A stretch of 16,434 nucleotides of DNA from CBIHON01 sp966211965 (lineage in GTDB: Bacteria > Pseudomonadota > Gammaproteobacteria > Burkholderiales > Burkholderiaceae_D). Where the stretch lies: NCBI GenBank assembly GCA_966211965.1, contig CBIHON010000071.1:1-16434 (forward strand). The letters run 5' to 3'. The notes beneath the pieces are model-generated. The model saw nothing but the letters and a program-made list of their open reading frames with translations. It made no database searches and was not told where the DNA came from. Numbering within the stretch: position 1 is the stretch's first letter; each line of letters starts with the position of its first letter. The translations under genes and the position numbers were made by a program. Positions 15,237 through 16,434 of this stretch are shown piece after piece.

Positions 15237-15530
15237 TGATGCATCTCCTTGGTAAATAAATAATGTCGACTGAAGGCCAGCCTTTGCAACGCAGGCGTAA
15301 GAGTAGCCTGCCACCGGTAATTCAGTCTATTTTTTTGCGTGCGCAGCGGCAATTGGGTTACCGTGCCGAACGATTTTTTGGGATAGCGAATTTTAAAATG
15401 GTCAGGATTGTTTAGGTACTCAATTACTTGCATCGAATATTTATAGATGAACTGAATTTTCACCATTTCGTTTGAAAAAATAAAATTTATGAATATTTTT
15501 TTTATTTTTAAAAATTGCCTGTGAAACGGC
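15237..15530 (-). promoter_or_regulatory. AT-rich leader and probable promoter region of the gcvH cluster
   Basis: About 290 bp without a supported gene. The segment 15431-15520 is markedly AT-rich, with long A and T runs, unlike the GC-rich genes around it. That is what one expects around a promoter, or for binding by a protein such as Lrp or H-NS. A TATAAA on the minus strand (15440-15445) could be a -10 box, but no matching -35 was found at normal spacing. An open frame of 66 codons from ATG 15433-15431, or up to 106 codons from 15553, runs through the region and ends at 15233 with an ATGA overlap with gcvH. It lacks a ribosome site and any family resemblance, so it is not called as a gene. 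Confidence 0.45.
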
Positions 15531-15551
15531 TCCTGCCTGAGACTCTCCCGC
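15531..15551 (-). promoter_or_regulatory. Possible relic of a glycine riboswitch upstream of gcvH
   Basis: On the minus strand GCGGGAGAG (15551-15543) runs directly into TCTCAGGCA (15542-15534) and AGGA. In glycine riboswitch aptamers GGGAGAG opens the P1 stem, and CTCTCAGGCA followed by an AGGAC-like block closes the aptamer. The conserved core between them, with its CGCCGAAGG-like element, is missing here. The position, about 300 bases before the first gcv gene and on its strand, is where such a switch would be. The reading as a core-deleted relic is an inference from a short match; chance similarity is possible. Confidence 0.35.
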
Positions 15552-15680
15552 ATTTGATTCGGAAGTTATGCGCTGCCGGCATGACGCCATACAATTACGT
15601 CATTGGAAGTTTGCCATCTCCGGCTTTAGGATTGGCCAGCCAAATCTGCGTATGCGGCGCTTTCCTGCCGCCGATAAAAA

Positions 15681-15928
15681 CAATCAAATGGATCGCCCGC
15701 CGGCATCGAACTTGTCAATCATGCGATCGAAAAAATCGACGACATGACGTAACAGAACGCGGCGCTGCTCCAGGAAGGCTCCGATCTGCATGCGCAAGGC
15801 CAGAGCCGCTCATCAGGACTGCCGGGATAGCTGTAAGCAGCCGGGCGACGAGAAGACGGGCGCCGCAGCCGATGCAAAATATCCCGCCTCACATCGCCAA
15901 CGCCGCCGGAGAATGGGAAGAATTTTGA
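15681..15928 (+). pseudogene. Decayed 3' end of a methyl-accepting chemotaxis protein gene
   Basis: The frame through 15702-15764 reads GIELVNHAIEKIDDMT, stop, QNAALLQEG. Chemotaxis receptors of this group have GIEQVNQAI(x)xMDxMTQQNAALVEE at the end of the signalling domain, so the stop at 15750-15752 replaces the first Q of TQQNAAL. After at least one frameshift, the last codons (15884-15928) read PHIANAAGEWEEF followed by a stop. A terminal xWxxF pentapeptide is the tether for CheR/CheB in such receptors. The membrane and ligand-binding parts and most of the signalling domain are absent. Upstream sequence to 15560 shows no receptor-like frame. This is therefore a truncated, mutated remnant, not an active gene. 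Confidence 0.75.
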
Positions 15929-16015
15929 AGGGCATTTCCGAGGTCGAAAATGTTGGGAATTTTTTCTAATATTTACATACCCGACGTCGACATTTGAAAG
16001 CCCATTCTGGTGAAG

Positions 16016-16046
16016 TGTAACAGCCGATTTGGCAGTGGCTGTTACA
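16016..16046. repeat. Strong hairpin with 10-bp perfect arms
   Basis: TGTAACAGCC (16016-16025) and GGCTGTTACA (16037-16046) enclose an 11-base loop. It lies between the chemotaxis receptor relic and the MITE cluster, 88 bp after the relic's stop. No T-run follows it on either strand, so a standard Rho-independent terminator is not supported. It could be an operator or the end of another small element. Confidence 0.6.
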
Positions 16047-16050
16047 TTCC

Positions 16051-16063
16051 CTAGTGTCCTGTT
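16051..16063. repeat. Isolated terminal-repeat fragment resembling the second MITE
   Basis: TAGTGTCCTGTT at 16052-16063 matches the end of the second palindromic element (GTGTCCTGTTCCG read from its right side) for TA plus 10 bases and then diverges. It may be the stump of an older copy of that family, or part of a related element running from TA 16052-16053 to TA 16080-16081. It is short, so chance is not excluded. Confidence 0.4.
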
Positions 16064-16079
16064 TGGGCTCAACAGATTC

Positions 16080-16242
16080 TAGTGCTGAGACTCATAAATT
16101 TCGAAACATAAAAGTGTGTGTTGCTGCGCCATACGTCGTTGCGAATCCTCGCGATAGGCCAGCTATCGCTGCGGTTCGCGCCTAGTTTGACGCAACAATT
16201 CATCACTTTTATTTGTTTCCAAATTTATGAGTCTCAGCACTA
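16080..16242. mobile_element. MITE-like palindromic element 1, 163 bp with TA ends
   Basis: Perfect 20-bp terminal inverted repeats (16082-16101 and 16221-16240) begin GTGCTGAGACTCATAAATTT and continue imperfectly for about another 15 bp to AAAGTG/CACTTT. The centre is also palindromic (GCGATAG 16151-16157, CTATCGC 16163-16169), so the entire element can fold on itself. A TA dinucleotide stands at each end (16080-16081, 16241-16242), as expected for TA target duplication in the IS630/Tc1-mariner superfamily. No transposase is encoded, so it would need one elsewhere in the genome. The family link is an inference from the TA ends. Confidence 0.82.
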
Positions 16243-16403
16243 GTGTCTTGTTCCGTAAATTCGTAGCAAAAGTAAAAATGACGAAATCGGGCCGAGACAA
16301 GGAGAAAAGCACAGCAAGGCCGAGGCCTTGCGCGCATTTTTGACGCGGTATCGGCGCGATTCTCGTCATCTTTTATGCAACGAATTTACGGAACAGGACA
16401 CTA
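16241..16403. mobile_element. MITE-like palindromic element 2, 163 bp with TA ends
   Basis: Terminal inverted repeats of about 22 bp (from 16243 and from 16401 inward) read GTGTCYTGTTCCGTAAATTC with one mismatch. They are followed by imperfect pairing of ATGACGA-type and ATCG segments. The exact centre is a perfect hairpin (GCAAGGCC 16314-16321, GGCCTTGC 16324-16331). TA stands at both ends (16241-16242, 16402-16403), and the left TA is also the right TA of element 1. The termini differ in sequence from element 1 but the length is the same. A short frame inside it is not a gene. Confidence 0.82.
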
Positions 16404-16434
16404 GTAGCCAGTCAGTTTGAATTTACGGGTTCTG

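Noticed and set aside
15515..15928. 137-codon plus-strand frame read as one intact gene
   Set aside because: Only its last part is meaningful, as the tail of the chemotaxis receptor relic. The N-terminal part has no family resemblance and the receptor sequence changes frame inside it.
16163..16369. 68-codon minus-strand frame across the two MITEs
   Set aside because: It spans the boundary of two palindromic elements and has no ribosome site or family resemblance.

Overview
The window looks like chromosomal DNA of a GC-rich betaproteobacterium, most likely of the Oxalobacteraceae (Herminiimonas/Herbaspirillum/Collimonas type). This rests on the style of the proteins and on the gene combination, not on any marker gene, so the family-level call is an inference. 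No rRNA, tRNA, CRISPR array or complete transposase gene was found.

Left part (1-6400) is a set of small, mostly unrelated transcription units. A MmyB-type helix-turn-helix regulator and a RimJ/RimL-type acetyltransferase form a probable two-gene unit on the plus strand. They are followed by the relic of a second acetyltransferase whose middle has been lost. A sorAB pair on the minus strand encodes a Tat-exported molybdenum sulfite dehydrogenase and its cytochrome c. Divergent from it is an aldo/keto reductase, which converges on an RBBP9-like serine hydrolase. That hydrolase is in turn divergent from an Lrp/AsnC regulator. A YidB-family (DUF937) protein closes the block.

Middle and right part (6439-15236) is a minus-strand cluster in transcription order gcvH - gcvP - glyA - sdaA - gcvT - lipA. 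Together the genes take glycine to pyruvate. The glycine cleavage system (H, P and T here; the L protein is not in the window) makes CO2, NH3 and methylene-THF. GlyA joins the methylene group to a second glycine to give serine, and SdaA deaminates serine to pyruvate. LipA makes the lipoyl group that GcvH carries. The order is unusual, because gcvT is separated from gcvH-gcvP by glyA and sdaA. Four of the five gene junctions contain palindromic repeat elements of at least three different families. The only junction without one is the 21-bp glyA-sdaA gap.

Right end (15237-16434) holds no intact gene that I can support. It has a long AT-rich leader before gcvH, a short motif that looks like a glycine riboswitch with its core removed, and the decayed 3' end of a chemotaxis receptor gene that still encodes the C-terminal EWEEF pentapeptide. 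A strong hairpin follows, and then two abutting palindromic MITE-like elements of equal length (163 bp) that share one TA dinucleotide.

I did not find a clearly new biological system. The most interesting material is the pair of abutting MITEs, the riboswitch relic, the repeat-punctuated glycine operon and the two gene relics.
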